From positions 1 to 64,000 of the forward strand of contig JAXLVK010000017.1 in assembly GCA_046329055.1 (NCBI GenBank): a stretch of 64,000 nucleotides of DNA. Reading direction: 5' to 3'. Source of the DNA: JADKCL01 sp046329055. Lineage in GTDB: Bacteria > Bacteroidota > Bacteroidia > J057 > JADKCL01. Shown here in pieces: positions 1-8,474 of this stretch. A program made the translations under genes and the position numbers. Under the pieces are notes generated by a model. That model did not search any database and was not told the DNA's origin. It saw only the letters and a program-made list of their open reading frames with translations. Positions within the stretch are counted from its first letter, which is position 1; each line of letters begins with the position of its first letter.

Positions 1-633
1 TCCACATTCCAAGGCACGCTGAAATACGGCTTCAACTTCATGGGCGAGGGCATCGAGGCTTTCCAAGCCATGTTCCCGACCGATATGGAGATTGCAGTCC
101 TCAAGACTGACCTGTCAGTGGAAGTGAAGGGTGGCATGGCTGCCATGGCCATGGGCCGGACCATCACCAAGACGAAGACCGGGGTCAGCTACATGATCAA
201 GGACAGCGAAGAAACCATCTACGTGATGGATCCCGCCAAGCAAAAGGATAAAGATCCTGCCGCTGAGGAAGCCAAGCCTGAAATCACCAAGGAGGACGAA
301 GTCCTCACCCTGGCTGGTTATGAGTGCCAGAAATACAAAGTCGTGAGCAACGGCGAGCAAGGTGAAAACGTCGCCTACGTCTGGGTGACCGACAAGCTGA
401 TGCTCCCCAAGTCCAAAGTCGAATCCAACAAAGGCGGCATGAGCGGCATGCTGGACATCAAAGGCGTGCCCGGCACTCCCTTGAAAGTCATGACCACCCA
501 AATGGGCATGACCGTGACCATCACCGCCAAGGAAGTCGATGCAAAAGCACCCGACAAGAAGCTCTTCAAGCTGCCCAAAGGCTACGCCAAAGAAGACTTC
601 GACATGGAAAAAATGATGCAAGGCGGCATGTAA
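1..633 (+). CDS. DUF4412-like protein, N-terminus outside window
   Basis: The reading frame is open to the left edge of the window, so the annotated methionine at 40 is probably internal and the real start lies upstream. The visible 210 residues look like the DUF4412 type of periplasmic or envelope protein found widely in Bacteroidota: a lysine/methionine-rich beta-type sequence with a central AGYECQKYKV segment, a YVWVTDKL strand, and a short Met/Gly-rich tail. The function of this family is unknown. The next gene has the same layout (a C-containing central strand, then IWVNDSI), so the two may be distant paralogues. A good terminator follows at 664. The family call is moderately sure; no catalytic residues are visible. 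Confidence 0.6.
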   Translation, partial: STFQGTLKYGFNFMGEGIEAFQAMFPTDMEIAVLKTDLSVEVKGGMAAMAMGRTITKTKTGVSYMIKDSEETIYVMDPAKQKDKDPAAEEAKPEITKEDEVLTLAGYECQKYKVVSNGEQGENVAYVWVTDKLMLPKSKVESNKGGMSGMLDIKGVPGTPLKVMTTQMGMTVTITAKEVDAKAPDKKLFKLPKGYAKEDFDMEKMMQGGM

Positions 634-663
634 TGGCCGGATATTTGCAATGAAATACATCAG

Positions 664-688
664 AGGCGGGGCAACCCGCCTTTGATTT
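664..688 (+). terminator. rho-independent terminator after the DUF4412-like gene
   Basis: A perfect 7-bp stem (AGGCGGG at 664-670, CCCGCCT at 675-681) with a GCAA tetraloop is followed by TTGATTT. It lies between the first gene and the next start at 707. Confidence 0.75.
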
Positions 689-706
689 ATCCCCAAGACA
701 CAGCGG

Positions 707-1441
707 ATGAAACGAATTTTCAGCGCACTCGCCCTTCTGATCCTGGCAGCTCAGGCATTCGCACAGGAAGTCATGATCTCGGATTCTAGCACCATTCCTC
801 CATTCGAAGGGGTGATCGGCTATCGCATCCGGTACGAGGGCAAGGTGAACCCTGCCATGCGGCCCTACCTCCCGGACTCCGCGACCTTGCATGTCGGAAA
901 GAATGGGCTGCTCTACCACTACCACGGCGGACAAAGCGGTCAGATGCAAGCACAAGTCGTATGGGACGGGGAAGCGCAGACATTTTGGCTGCTGGACAGC
1001 ACCCGCCACACCGCCAATAGCACTTCAGAGCTGTGGCCGGGATATATTCCGGTTGCCAAAAAGACCACCGACAAGCCCATCAAGGTCGCGGGCCGGACCT
1101 GCAACTCCCTGACCCTCACCACGGAAAAAGTCAGCATCGTGGACAAAAAGGTGACCAAGGAAGTCGAAAAAATCTGGGTCAACGACAGCATCCGTTACGG
1201 CGGGCAATTGGTGGACAGCCTCAAGAAATTCCAGCCTGCCTTCCTTGGAGCACGGATTTGGAGCATCCCATTGATGACCAAGCGCACCCAAGCCGGCGAA
1301 GTCACCACCGTGATGGAAGCCATCACCATCACCCCGAGCCCGCAAGACAAATGGATGTTCAAGGTGCCCGAGGGTTTCAGGACAAGGGAGTTTGATCCTT
1401 CGAAACTCATCCATCCCATTTTGGAGCCCAAGACCGAGTAG
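707..1441 (+). CDS. secreted protein, possibly DUF4412-related
   Basis: The 244-residue product begins with a clear Sec signal peptide (MKR followed by a hydrophobic stretch and a cleavage site after AQAFA). The mature part is beta-rich without an obvious enzyme motif. A segment around GRTCNSLTLTT followed by EKIWVNDSIRYG has the same order as the AGYECQKYKV / YVWVTDKL segment of the gene upstream, which suggests a shared fold. It sits alone behind a terminator. The function is unknown; envelope-associated location is inferred from the signal peptide only. Confidence 0.65.
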   Translation: MKRIFSALALLILAAQAFAQEVMISDSSTIPPFEGVIGYRIRYEGKVNPAMRPYLPDSATLHVGKNGLLYHYHGGQSGQMQAQVVWDGEAQTFWLLDSTRHTANSTSELWPGYIPVAKKTTDKPIKVAGRTCNSLTLTTEKVSIVDKKVTKEVEKIWVNDSIRYGGQLVDSLKKFQPAFLGARIWSIPLMTKRTQAGEVTTVMEAITITPSPQDKWMFKVPEGFRTREFDPSKLIHPILEPKTE

Positions 1442-1588
1442 GCTCGGCTCCCCCTTTTCAGTCTGACTTTCAGTTTTTCCAATATGCCAGAGCAGGCTCT
1501 GGCGTCTGGGCCGGGCATGTCCTGCCTACGCTCCATGTTCCATCTTTCAACGGAACAACAATCGCCTAGCTGCTACTCAAAAGCGAAA

Positions 1589-1609
1589 AAGCGGCCCACA
1601 AGTCCGCTT
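1589..1609 (-). terminator. hairpin 1 of a twin terminator downstream of DUF4295
   Basis: AAGCGG (1589-1594) pairs with CCGCTT (1604-1609). Read on the minus strand the stem is followed by TTTCGCTTTT, a plausible terminator for the minus-strand rpmG-DUF4295 unit. Confidence 0.5.
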
Positions 1610-1660
1610 CGTCTTTCCTACCACCCATCCAACTTCATCGCCAAGTCCAACAAACACGAA

Positions 1661-1693
1661 AAGCGGACTCACGCCCGCTTGTTCTTGTTTTTT
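1661..1693. terminator. hairpin 2 of the twin terminator, T-rich on the plus strand
   Basis: The same stem, AAGCGG (1661-1666) with CCGCTT (1675-1680), recurs 72 bases further on and is followed on the plus strand by GTTCTTGTTTTTT. It can serve the convergent ends of the plus-strand gene at 707-1441 and the minus-strand unit. Nothing else is recognised between 1442 and 1721. Confidence 0.5.
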
Positions 1694-1721
1694 ACCTGCC
1701 GTCAGACGGCCGGATTCCTGC

Positions 1722-1883
1722 TCAGAGTTTGTTCTTCGCGAGGAAGTCCTTGACCTGGTCTTGGGGGATCAACTCCTCCTTGAAGACGTAGGCGCCCGTC
1801 TTTTCATTGCGGACGGGGTAGATGACCTTGGTCAGGTTGACGCGGGTCTTATCTTTCAGGGTTGCAACGACCTTCTTTGCCAT
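1722..1883 (-). CDS. DUF4295 family small protein
   Basis: A 53-residue basic protein starting MAKKVVATLKDKTRVNL and ending DFLAKNKL. It matches the DUF4295 family, a tiny Bacteroidota protein that is nearly always encoded just downstream of ribosomal protein L33. Here it begins 9 bases after rpmG stops, so the two are co-transcribed. The role is unproven; its conserved company suggests a link to the ribosome. It is too short for many gene callers. Confidence 0.85.
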   Translation of the reverse strand: MAKKVVATLKDKTRVNLTKVIYPVRNEKTGAYVFKEELIPQDQVKDFLAKNKL

Positions 1884-1892
1884 GACACCTTA

Positions 1893-2081
1893 TTATTTAA
1901 TCTCCTTGTGAACCGTGTACTTCTTGAGGATGGGATTGAACTTCTTCAATTCCATACGACCGGGAGTATTTTTCCGGTTTTTCATGGTCACGTACCGGGA
2001 CGTGCCGGGCTGACCAGATGACTTGTGCTCGGTGCACTCAAGGATCACCTGGATGCGATTTTCTTTACTCTTCTTAGCCAT
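1893..2081 (-). CDS. rpmG: 50S ribosomal protein L33
   Basis: A 62-residue basic protein with the bL33 pattern (QVILECTEHK, then SRYVTMKNRKNTPGRMELKK, then KKYTVHKE). Only one cysteine is left, so this is the zinc-free (C-minus) form. bL33 binds 23S rRNA near the E site of the large subunit. The gene leads the two-gene unit with DUF4295. rpmB, its common partner, is not next door. A very good promoter lies 27-57 bases upstream. Confidence 0.95.
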   Translation of the reverse strand: MAKKSKENRIQVILECTEHKSSGQPGTSRYVTMKNRKNTPGRMELKKFNPILKKYTVHKEIK

Positions 2082-2107
2082 GCCTAAATCAATCCTTTAA
2101 GGGATTG

Positions 2108-2138
2108 CAAATGTAGTGTGATATTTTGGAATTCCAAA
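2108..2138 (-). promoter_or_regulatory. Bacteroidota-type promoter of rpmG
   Basis: On the minus strand TTTG (2138-2135) is followed by 19 bases and then TACATTTG (2115-2108), a close match to the -33 TTTG / -7 TAnnTTTG consensus. A short inverted repeat, AATCC(T)TTAAGGGATT, lies just downstream in the leader. Confidence 0.8.
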
Positions 2139-2172
2139 GGTACTTTGAAATTCGTGGATAAATCATCTGAAA

Positions 2173-3531
2173 TCAGCCAATACACAGCGTCTTGAGGTCT
2201 TGCCCGGCGAAATTTCCGCTGGACATCATCAAGAAAACGGTGCCATTGGGCTGCCGAAGTCCCCTCACCATCCGCTGCAAGTCCTCCACTGAGGTCGCAT
2301 ATTGGATTTCATCGTCGCCAAATGCATCGATCAACTCCTGCCGACTGATGGGCGGATAACCCTTCATCTGCAATGTATGGGAGTCGATGAAGACCACCTT
2401 GTGCTTGAGGCCCTTGAGGGTCTTCTTGTATTGCGAAAGGAAGGCCTTGTTCAGGCTGCTGAACGTGTGCAGTTCGAGGCAAGCGACCAGGACATTCCGG
2501 CCATAGAGTTCCACCAGAGCCTCCGTCGTGGCCTTGACCTTGCTGGGGGAATGCGCGAAATCCTTGAAAATGACATTTTTGCCATCGTCGTGGATCCGTT
2601 CCAAGCGGCGAGCCGCCCCCTTGAAGGTCGCGATATGTTGCAGGAACTCTTCCGGACGCACCGCCATCAGACGGCAGACCTCCCAAGCTCCAGCGATGTT
2701 GCTCATGTTGTGCTTGCCGATCACTTTCAGCAGCGTGGCAGCCCCAAGCATCCTCAATTCAAATGCATGATCCCGAATCTTGAAATCCGGCTGCGTGTAG
2801 GGATGCAGGTAATGCTCCTCCGGCTGCGCAAAGCGCTTGATGATGCGGCGCACCTCCTTGTCATCGTCATTGTACACGAGCGCCCCAGCCTTGGGCATCT
2901 GCGCCACCAATTGCTCAAACTGTGCGATGTAGGACTCCTCGGTCGGGAACACATTGATATGATCCCAAGCGATGCCGGAGATCAGGACGATATGCGGCTG
3001 ATAGACCCGAAACTTGGGACGAGGATCGAGGGGGCTCGCAAGGTATTCGTCGCCCTCCAAGATGATCACCGGCGCATCGTCGCTCAGGCCGACCATGTTC
3101 TCGAAGCCCTCGACTTGGGCACCAGCCATGTAGTCGAACTTCCGGCCGAGGCCCTTGAGGACATGCATCACCATCGAAGTGATGGTGGTCTTGCCGTGGC
3201 TGCCGCAGATCACCACACGCTGCTTGTTGCGGCTGTGCTGATAGAGGAATTCGGGGAATGACCAGACCTTGATGCCGAGTTCACGGGCACGAACAAGCTC
3301 AGGATTGTTTTCCTTGGCGTGCATGCCCACGATGACAGCGTCCAATCCAGCATGGATGCGGGCCTCCTCCCAGCCCAAACTAGCCGGGAGGAGGCCAAGA
3401 GCTTCCAACCTGCCACGGGCGGGGTCATAAATCTCATCATCCGAGCCGCTCACCACGTGGCCGAGATGGTGCAGTGCGATGGCCAAATTGTGCATCACAC
3501 TGCCGCCGATCGCTATGAAATGTACCTTCAT
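2173..3531 (-). CDS. mpl: UDP-MurNAc:L-alanyl-gamma-D-glutamyl-meso-DAP ligase Mpl
   Basis: A Mur-ligase family protein of about 452 residues. It starts MKVHFIAIGGSVMHNLA, the N-terminal nucleotide-fold glycine motif of MurC/Mpl, carries the ATP-binding GSHGKTT loop near residue 115, the central EGDEY motif, and the C-terminal domain with KDFAHSPSKVKAT. Mpl joins recycled tripeptide to UDP-MurNAc in the cytoplasm during peptidoglycan recycling. The absence of a full mur gene cluster and the HSPSKV signature favour Mpl over MurC. The start at 3531 is preferred over an upstream one at 3555 because a promoter -7 box sits at 3553-3560. Confidence 0.92.
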   Translation of the reverse strand: MKVHFIAIGGSVMHNLAIALHHLGHVVSGSDDEIYDPARGRLEALGLLPASLGWEEARIHAGLDAVIVGMHAKENNPELVRARELGIKVWSFPEFLYQHSRNKQRVVICGSHGKTTITSMVMHVLKGLGRKFDYMAGAQVEGFENMVGLSDDAPVIILEGDEYLASPLDPRPKFRVYQPHIVLISGIAWDHINVFPTEESYIAQFEQLVAQMPKAGALVYNDDDKEVRRIIKRFAQPEEHYLHPYTQPDFKIRDHAFELRMLGAATLLKVIGKHNMSNIAGAWEVCRLMAVRPEEFLQHIATFKGAARRLERIHDDGKNVIFKDFAHSPSKVKATTEALVELYGRNVLVACLELHTFSSLNKAFLSQYKKTLKGLKHKVVFIDSHTLQMKGYPPISRQELIDAFGDDEIQYATSVEDLQRMVRGLRQPNGTVFLMMSSGNFAGQDLKTLCIG

Positions 3532-3552
3532 CAGGGCGTCCAGATATGGCTG

Positions 3553-3560
3553 CAAAAATA
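3553..3560 (-). promoter_or_regulatory. -7 box of the mpl promoter
   Basis: Minus-strand TATTTTTG matches TAnnTTTG. Transcription would start near 3547, which fits translation from 3531 and rules out the longer reading frame starting at 3555. No clean TTTG is seen at the -33 position. Confidence 0.6.
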
Positions 3561-3682
3561 GTGGCTTTTTGCTCAGGTGAAAATCGGAGTTGGAGCGGGC
3601 TGGCTGTCAACCAGTTGCCTTCGAGTGCGACGCGGCTTACCCCCTGCATTGGCACCCGGCAAAAACCGCTAAATTCGCCTGC

Positions 3683-4528
3683 ATGAAACTGTACGCGATT
3701 GAAACAGGCCGTTTCCGGCTCGATGGTGGTGCGATGTTCGGAGTGGTGCCGAAGCCGCTTTGGGAGAAGACCAACCCGGCAGATGCCAGAAACCGGATCG
3801 ACATGGCGATGCGGTGCCTGCTCATCGAGGACAGCAACCGCCTGATCCTCGTGGACAATGGCCTCGGCCACAAGTACGATGAAAAATTCAAGGGCCTATA
3901 CGCCGTCGATCACGAGCATTCCACTCTGGACAGGAGCCTGGAGGCTGTAGGTTTTTCGCGAGACGAGATCACCGACGTGATCCTGAGCCACTTGCATTTC
4001 GATCATTGCGGGGGATCCACCGCCTGGCATCCGGTCAAGGAGCGCTTCGAGACGGTCTTTGACAATGCCCATTTCTGGGTGCAGAAATCGCATCTCGCCT
4101 GGGCACTCGACCCCAATGCCCGCGAAAAAGCCAGTTTCTACGACGAAAACATCCAACCCATCGTCCAGAGCGGGCAGTTGCGCTTGCTGGATGGCGAAAC
4201 GGAGCTGTTCCCGGACATCTCGCTCAAGGTGGTGAACGGCCACACCGAGGCCATGCAGCTCCCTCTGATCCAATACAAAGGCCGCCAAATCCTGTACGCT
4301 GCGGACCTCTTCCCAACATTCGGTCACCTGCCCCTCCCCTACGTGATGGGCTACGACACGCGCCCGTTGCTGACCCTCGAGGAGCGGGAATCCATCCTGC
4401 CTTGGCTAGTGGAGGAGGGTGTGGTGCTGTTTTATGAGCACGACCCCTACAACGAGTGCGGCACCGTCAAACGGAATGAAAAGGGCGCGTATGTGAGTGG
4501 CGACACTTTCCGTCTCGCCGATCTCTGA
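3683..4528 (+). CDS. MBL-fold metallo-hydrolase
   Basis: A 281-residue cytoplasmic protein with the metallo-beta-lactamase signature SHLHFDHCGG (HxHxDH, near residue 110), a later Gly-His (NGHTEAMQ) and a distal Asp (YAADLFPT), giving a complete dinuclear metal site. Such proteins hydrolyse lactones, thioesters or phosphodiesters; the substrate cannot be told here, though the layout resembles quorum-quenching lactonase-like members. Translation is placed at MKLYAIETGRF; the longer frame upstream contains an unlikely Cys/Pro-rich leader. It is divergent from mpl, and its stop lies 7 bases before the next gene. Confidence 0.85.
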   Translation: MKLYAIETGRFRLDGGAMFGVVPKPLWEKTNPADARNRIDMAMRCLLIEDSNRLILVDNGLGHKYDEKFKGLYAVDHEHSTLDRSLEAVGFSRDEITDVILSHLHFDHCGGSTAWHPVKERFETVFDNAHFWVQKSHLAWALDPNAREKASFYDENIQPIVQSGQLRLLDGETELFPDISLKVVNGHTEAMQLPLIQYKGRQILYAADLFPTFGHLPLPYVMGYDTRPLLTLEERESILPWLVEEGVVLFYEHDPYNECGTVKRNEKGAYVSGDTFRLADL

Positions 4529-4535
4529 GAATTTG

Positions 4536-6197
4536 ATGCTCCGCAAGCACCTCACGTCTGGCTTGCTCGCTGCCTTGATTTTGGGCTTTGGCGTGGTCTA
4601 TTGCATGGCCTACGGCTACCATGGCCTGCACTCAATCGACAGCGGGATTGTCTTCGAGGGGGCGTGGCGGATCATGTCGGGGCAGCATTTCATCACCGAC
4701 TTCGATACACCCAACGGCTTTGTTCCGATTCAAATCCAAGTCCTGTTTTTCAAGGTATTTGGGGTGAATTGGTGGGCGTACAGGCTGCATGCTGGCATTT
4801 TCAATGGCTTGTTCGGCCTGTTGGTCTTCTGGATTCTGCGAATGGTGGGACAAGAACGAGGACTCGCATTGCTCTTTGGGCTGCTGAGTTGCGTGATCTT
4901 CTACCCACCGATGGGCGTGCCTTACATGGAGCAGCATTCGTTTTTTTTCTTGTTGCTCGGGGTTGCGCTCACTTTGCGTGCGACGCTGCCCGGGGCGAGG
5001 GCACATTTATGGCTGGCGATGGTGCCTGCCACTTGGGTGCTCTCGATTTTGAGCAAGCAGAATCCCGGATTGCTGGCCCCGCTGCTCAGTTTGATCGCGT
5101 GGGCATGTCACTCGCGGAAAAATCGAGTATTGGCGGCGGTTAAAGGGCTTTCGATCGGCATTCTCCCGGCTTTTCTGGCACTGATCTGGATTTTCGGCAG
5201 CCCAATGCAGCTATTTGGGGAGAATTGGGCGGACTTCTGGCAGCACTTCTGGGTATTGCCGAGGGAAATAGGGAATGAGCGCTTCGCGGAATGGAACTAT
5301 GGGCCGATGAAGACGGTGCGCAACATGCTCTGGTTGCCATTTCAGGTGATCTTGCCGGAACTCAACTTCCAGTTTCGGCAATTGCTGATTGTGCCTTTCT
5401 ATCTATTTCTGGCAGAATGGGCCTGGCGTACGGCAAAGGGGCGGCTCCCAATGCCGAAATACCCCGTCAAACACCTGATTTTGGGCCTGGGCCTCGTGGT
5501 TTGCTGCTCCTTCTTCATGCGTACTTCCCAAAATCAGCTTGAAAATGGCCTCTGCTTGGCGTTTTTGGGCATCGGGCTGGGCATTGAATACTGGAAGGCG
5601 TGGTTGCTGGATGGGCCGATCAGAGAGAATTGGCAGCAAGCGAGTGGATGGATTTGGCGGGCTGTGGCGGTTTTTGTCGCTGGAACGGCGGTTTGGGCGG
5701 GCATTCGCTTCGACAGGGAGGTGAATGCAACGCGCTTGGTCCTGGATTTTCCAGCGGCGCGCAGCGCGAACAGCCTGGACGCACCCAAACTGGGAATTGA
5801 TGGGCTGGAGTTTCAGGCACCCTACGATGCCGGATTCAATGACTCCGCGGCGCTTGTCCGCTGGTTGCAATCCCATCCCGGCGAGGTGGGATATTTTGGC
5901 GACATGCGCTTCGTGCTCGCATTGGGAGGCAAGACCGACAATTTTCCCAGCCTATGGCTGCATCCCGGCCTCACCATGCCGAGGGTCGATTCCCCAGAAA
6001 TGGAGGCCTTCGACATGGAGTTCCTCTCCCGGCTGCGTGCCAAACCTTTGAAATACATGATTTTCGAGCTGGAGAACCGCCGCAATTACCTCGGCTTCCA
6101 ATGGGAATGCATGCCCAAAACCGCTGCCTTTGTTGAAGGCAAAAAGCTGAGTTCAGAAACCCTTGGCGGGTTCACCATCTGGACGCTGCAAGACTAG
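4536..6197 (+). CDS. multi-pass membrane protein, glycosyltransferase-39-like
   Basis: A protein of about 553 residues with roughly ten hydrophobic helices. The first loop holds DSGIVFEGAWRIMSGQ followed by a DTPNGF segment, the kind of acidic first periplasmic loop seen in GT-C enzymes (PMT/ArnT, GT39) that use polyprenyl-phosphate sugars. The C-terminal 130 residues look soluble and would face the periplasm. The start at 4536 (MLRKHLTSGLL) is preferred because the longer frame from 4497 overlaps the previous gene. Glycosyltransferase activity is inferred from topology and the acidic loop only. Confidence 0.6.
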   Translation: MLRKHLTSGLLAALILGFGVVYCMAYGYHGLHSIDSGIVFEGAWRIMSGQHFITDFDTPNGFVPIQIQVLFFKVFGVNWWAYRLHAGIFNGLFGLLVFWILRMVGQERGLALLFGLLSCVIFYPPMGVPYMEQHSFFFLLLGVALTLRATLPGARAHLWLAMVPATWVLSILSKQNPGLLAPLLSLIAWACHSRKNRVLAAVKGLSIGILPAFLALIWIFGSPMQLFGENWADFWQHFWVLPREIGNERFAEWNYGPMKTVRNMLWLPFQVILPELNFQFRQLLIVPFYLFLAEWAWRTAKGRLPMPKYPVKHLILGLGLVVCCSFFMRTSQNQLENGLCLAFLGIGLGIEYWKAWLLDGPIRENWQQASGWIWRAVAVFVAGTAVWAGIRFDREVNATRLVLDFPAARSANSLDAPKLGIDGLEFQAPYDAGFNDSAALVRWLQSHPGEVGYFGDMRFVLALGGKTDNFPSLWLHPGLTMPRVDSPEMEAFDMEFLSRLRAKPLKYMIFELENRRNYLGFQWECMPKTAAFVEGKKLSSETLGGFTIWTLQD

Positions 6198-6505
6198 CGC
6201 TTGCTGTTCAGCCGCTTGTTCCTGTCCCTGAACTCCGGATCCTTTTTGGAGACCCACTTGATGAACTTCGCCATTTCGGGGTGGTTACGCAACCGCTCCG
6301 GCGTATGGTAATGGGTGAACAGCTCCTTTTCGGTGAAGATGGAGTGGATTTTGGTATGGCAAATGATGTGAAGGGTAACGGTTTCGGTCCCTTTGTAGGT
6401 CTTGGGTTTCAGATGGTGCTCGTTCACAGTCGGGCCATCGATCAACGGTCGGCCGCAAATGACACAGTCGCCAAGGATCTTCTTATCCGGCATTGTCTTT
6501 TTCAT
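6194..6505 (-). CDS. small HNH endonuclease-like protein
   Basis: A 103-residue protein with a CVICGRP knuckle near residue 14, VNEHHLKPKTYKG (the EHH core of the His-Asn-His fold) and CHTKIHSIF as the last metal-binding element. This is a stand-alone HNH domain such as those annotated in many Bacteroidota without a known partner. The C-terminus is strongly basic, consistent with nucleic-acid contact. The start MKKTMPDKK at 6505 is chosen; the longer reading frame to 6799 runs antisense through the promoter and start of the next gene. It overlaps the 3' end of the convergent membrane-protein gene by four bases. Confidence 0.75.
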   Translation of the reverse strand: MKKTMPDKKILGDCVICGRPLIDGPTVNEHHLKPKTYKGTETVTLHIICHTKIHSIFTEKELFTHYHTPERLRNHPEMAKFIKWVSKKDPEFRDRNKRLNSKR

Positions 6506-6662
6506 TTGATAGGAAGCGAATTTAGGGCTAGCCCAACCGAATGCTGCAGCCCATCGGCAGAAAATCCTGAATTGCCGCCCAATCGGTTGAGAAATGCCCT
6601 TGATCGGATCACAAATCCTCCCGAATGTTGTCCATAGGTACATCGATGCAACACTGAACGAT

Positions 6663-8174
6663 ATGAGAAAATTGATCGCCGCCGTATTCGTAGTCCTTGG
6701 GTTTGCCGCACAGCCCCTGATCGCGCAGGACACGACCGCATTTCCGTTCGCAGCCTTCACGGACTCCGGGGAGTTGATCATCTTCGACGACGACTCCACA
6801 GAACTCTATGTCGGGGTGATGAATGCCAATGCGAGCTACAATGCATTGATGTACGACGAGATCAGCGGTAATCTGTACTGCCTCCACGACACCATGCAGG
6901 GCAATGGAGACCGTGAAATCTTCAAGTTTGACCCATTCACCGAGACCGTCACCCTCGCCTACAATGTTCCCGCGAACTTCCTCGCCGCTGCCTGCATGGG
7001 CCCCAATGGCCTGATCTACGCCGTCACTGGCAATGGGCAGACACCGGGCACGATTTATGAAATCGACGTGGCCAACCAAGCGACCACACAATTGACCTCG
7101 ACGGATTTCACCTTTGGCGGCACAGCCCAGACGGGCCTCAACATCACCTACTACCCCACGACCAATGAGCTGTGGCTTTTCGGCGGGCAGGTGGACAGCC
7201 TGATCAAGATCGACCTGGCATCCCTCACCGAGCAGCGCGTGGCCTGCAGCCTTGCCAGCGATGGCACCATCAAGGCGACCTACCTGGAAAACGACAAGTT
7301 TTGGCTCATGTCCGACCAATCCTACACCCTGGACATCAATGCCGGGCTTTTCGTTTCGCCTAGCACCTTCACGCCATTCGGCTACATCACCGACGTGGAG
7401 CGCCTCGACTTGATCGAGGGTCCGGATACCCTGTACATCTGCGGCGGCGACAGCGTGACGATCTCCTCCCGATTCGCTCCTGATGATTACCACTGGTACC
7501 TCGGCGGGACACTGCTTGGCGTGAATACTCCAAGCATCCAAGTGGGCACCCCCGGCACCTACCGCCTGCTCGCACAGTCCGACAATGGCGGCGGCTACTA
7601 CGTGTGGTCTGAGGAGGTCGTAGTCCTGACTAGCCCCTCTCCCACTGCCGGCTTCAGCCAAAGCGCCGATACTGTTTATGTGGGAACTGCAGTCAATTTC
7701 ACTGACAATAGCACCGGAGCAACCGTCTATCACTGGGACTTTGGCGACGGGAACTACAGCACCTCAGCAAGCCCAAGCCATGCTTGGACCACCGCTGGCA
7801 CATATTCCGTCATGCAACTCGTGGGCAATGGGACCTGCCGCGACTCCATTTTCAGCGAAGTGGTGGTCCTCCCGCTCGTGGGCATCGCCGATGGATTTGG
7901 AAATGGCGGACTTGGCATGAGCTGCTATCCCAATCCCGTGCTGGACAATGCCGTCGTGGCCATCCACACGACCGAGGCTATGCAGGCAAGCATTGAGCTT
8001 CTGGACCTCTCCGGCCGGAGCATCCGCGTGATCTTCGATGGAGAAATCAACGGCGAGGCCAAGTTTTCCTTGCAGCCCAATCAACAAGGGGCGCCTTTGC
8101 CAGCAGGCACCTACATGCTCCGCCTGAGCACCGAAAAAGGCAGCATCGTGCGTCGGGTCGCGGTAATCCGGTAA
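6663..8174 (+). CDS. T9SS-secreted protein with PKD domain
   Basis: A 503-residue extracellular protein. A signal peptide (MRKLIAAVFVVLGFAAQPLIAQ) is followed by a beta-propeller-like region of about 300 residues, a PKD domain (AGFSQSADTVYVG to YHWDFGDGNYSTSASPSHAW, ending before VVVLP), and a C-terminal T9SS sorting domain beginning SCYPNPVLDN and ending in LRLSTEKGSIVRRVAVIR. The sorting domain directs export through the outer membrane and anchoring or release. The start at 6663 is the methionine that opens the signal peptide. The ligand is unknown. Confidence 0.85.
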   Translation: MRKLIAAVFVVLGFAAQPLIAQDTTAFPFAAFTDSGELIIFDDDSTELYVGVMNANASYNALMYDEISGNLYCLHDTMQGNGDREIFKFDPFTETVTLAYNVPANFLAAACMGPNGLIYAVTGNGQTPGTIYEIDVANQATTQLTSTDFTFGGTAQTGLNITYYPTTNELWLFGGQVDSLIKIDLASLTEQRVACSLASDGTIKATYLENDKFWLMSDQSYTLDINAGLFVSPSTFTPFGYITDVERLDLIEGPDTLYICGGDSVTISSRFAPDDYHWYLGGTLLGVNTPSIQVGTPGTYRLLAQSDNGGGYYVWSEEVVVLTSPSPTAGFSQSADTVYVGTAVNFTDNSTGATVYHWDFGDGNYSTSASPSHAWTTAGTYSVMQLVGNGTCRDSIFSEVVVLPLVGIADGFGNGGLGMSCYPNPVLDNAVVAIHTTEAMQASIELLDLSGRSIRVIFDGEINGEAKFSLQPNQQGAPLPAGTYMLRLSTEKGSIVRRVAVIR

Positions 8175-8204
8175 GGGGAGTTAACAAGACTCCCGATTCC
8201 GAGT

Positions 8205-8212
8205 TATCTTTG
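8205..8212 (+). promoter_or_regulatory. -7 box before the small membrane protein gene
   Basis: TATCTTTG matches TAnnTTTG. It lies 22 bases before the start at 8235, giving a leader of about 15 bases. The -33 element is not clear. Confidence 0.55.
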
Positions 8213-8234
8213 CTATACAACGAATGCAAGTGCT

Positions 8235-8447
8235 ATGCTGACTTCACTGAAAATGTTCATGGGCCTGATCTTAGGCGTGTTGGGAGTGCTCCTGCTCATT
8301 GCCGGGTACACCAAGTATGGCTTTGTTCTGAAAATGATCTTCGGGAAGGAGCGCGTGAAGGGCACCGGCACCAAATGGCTCGCCCTCTACCTCTACGTGG
8401 CAGCAGGCGTGCTATTGTTCATCGCATTGCTGCTGTTGTTGCCTTGA
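8235..8447 (+). CDS. small two-helix membrane protein, unknown function
   Basis: A 70-residue protein with two hydrophobic helices (about residues 8-25 and 47-69) joined by a short basic loop (FGKERVKGTGTKW), a hairpin topology in the inner membrane. No family is recognised. It has its own -7 promoter element and ends 27 bases from the convergent uvrA end. Coding status rests on the sensible topology and the promoter spacing. Confidence 0.6.
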   Translation: MLTSLKMFMGLILGVLGVLLLIAGYTKYGFVLKMIFGKERVKGTGTKWLALYLYVAAGVLLFIALLLLLP

Positions 8448-8474
8448 TCGGGCGGCAGCTGCGAATTCCAACTT

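Noticed and set aside
1484..1753. 89-codon plus-strand frame after the second gene
   Set aside because: Runs through two terminator hairpins and into the DUF4295 gene on the other strand.
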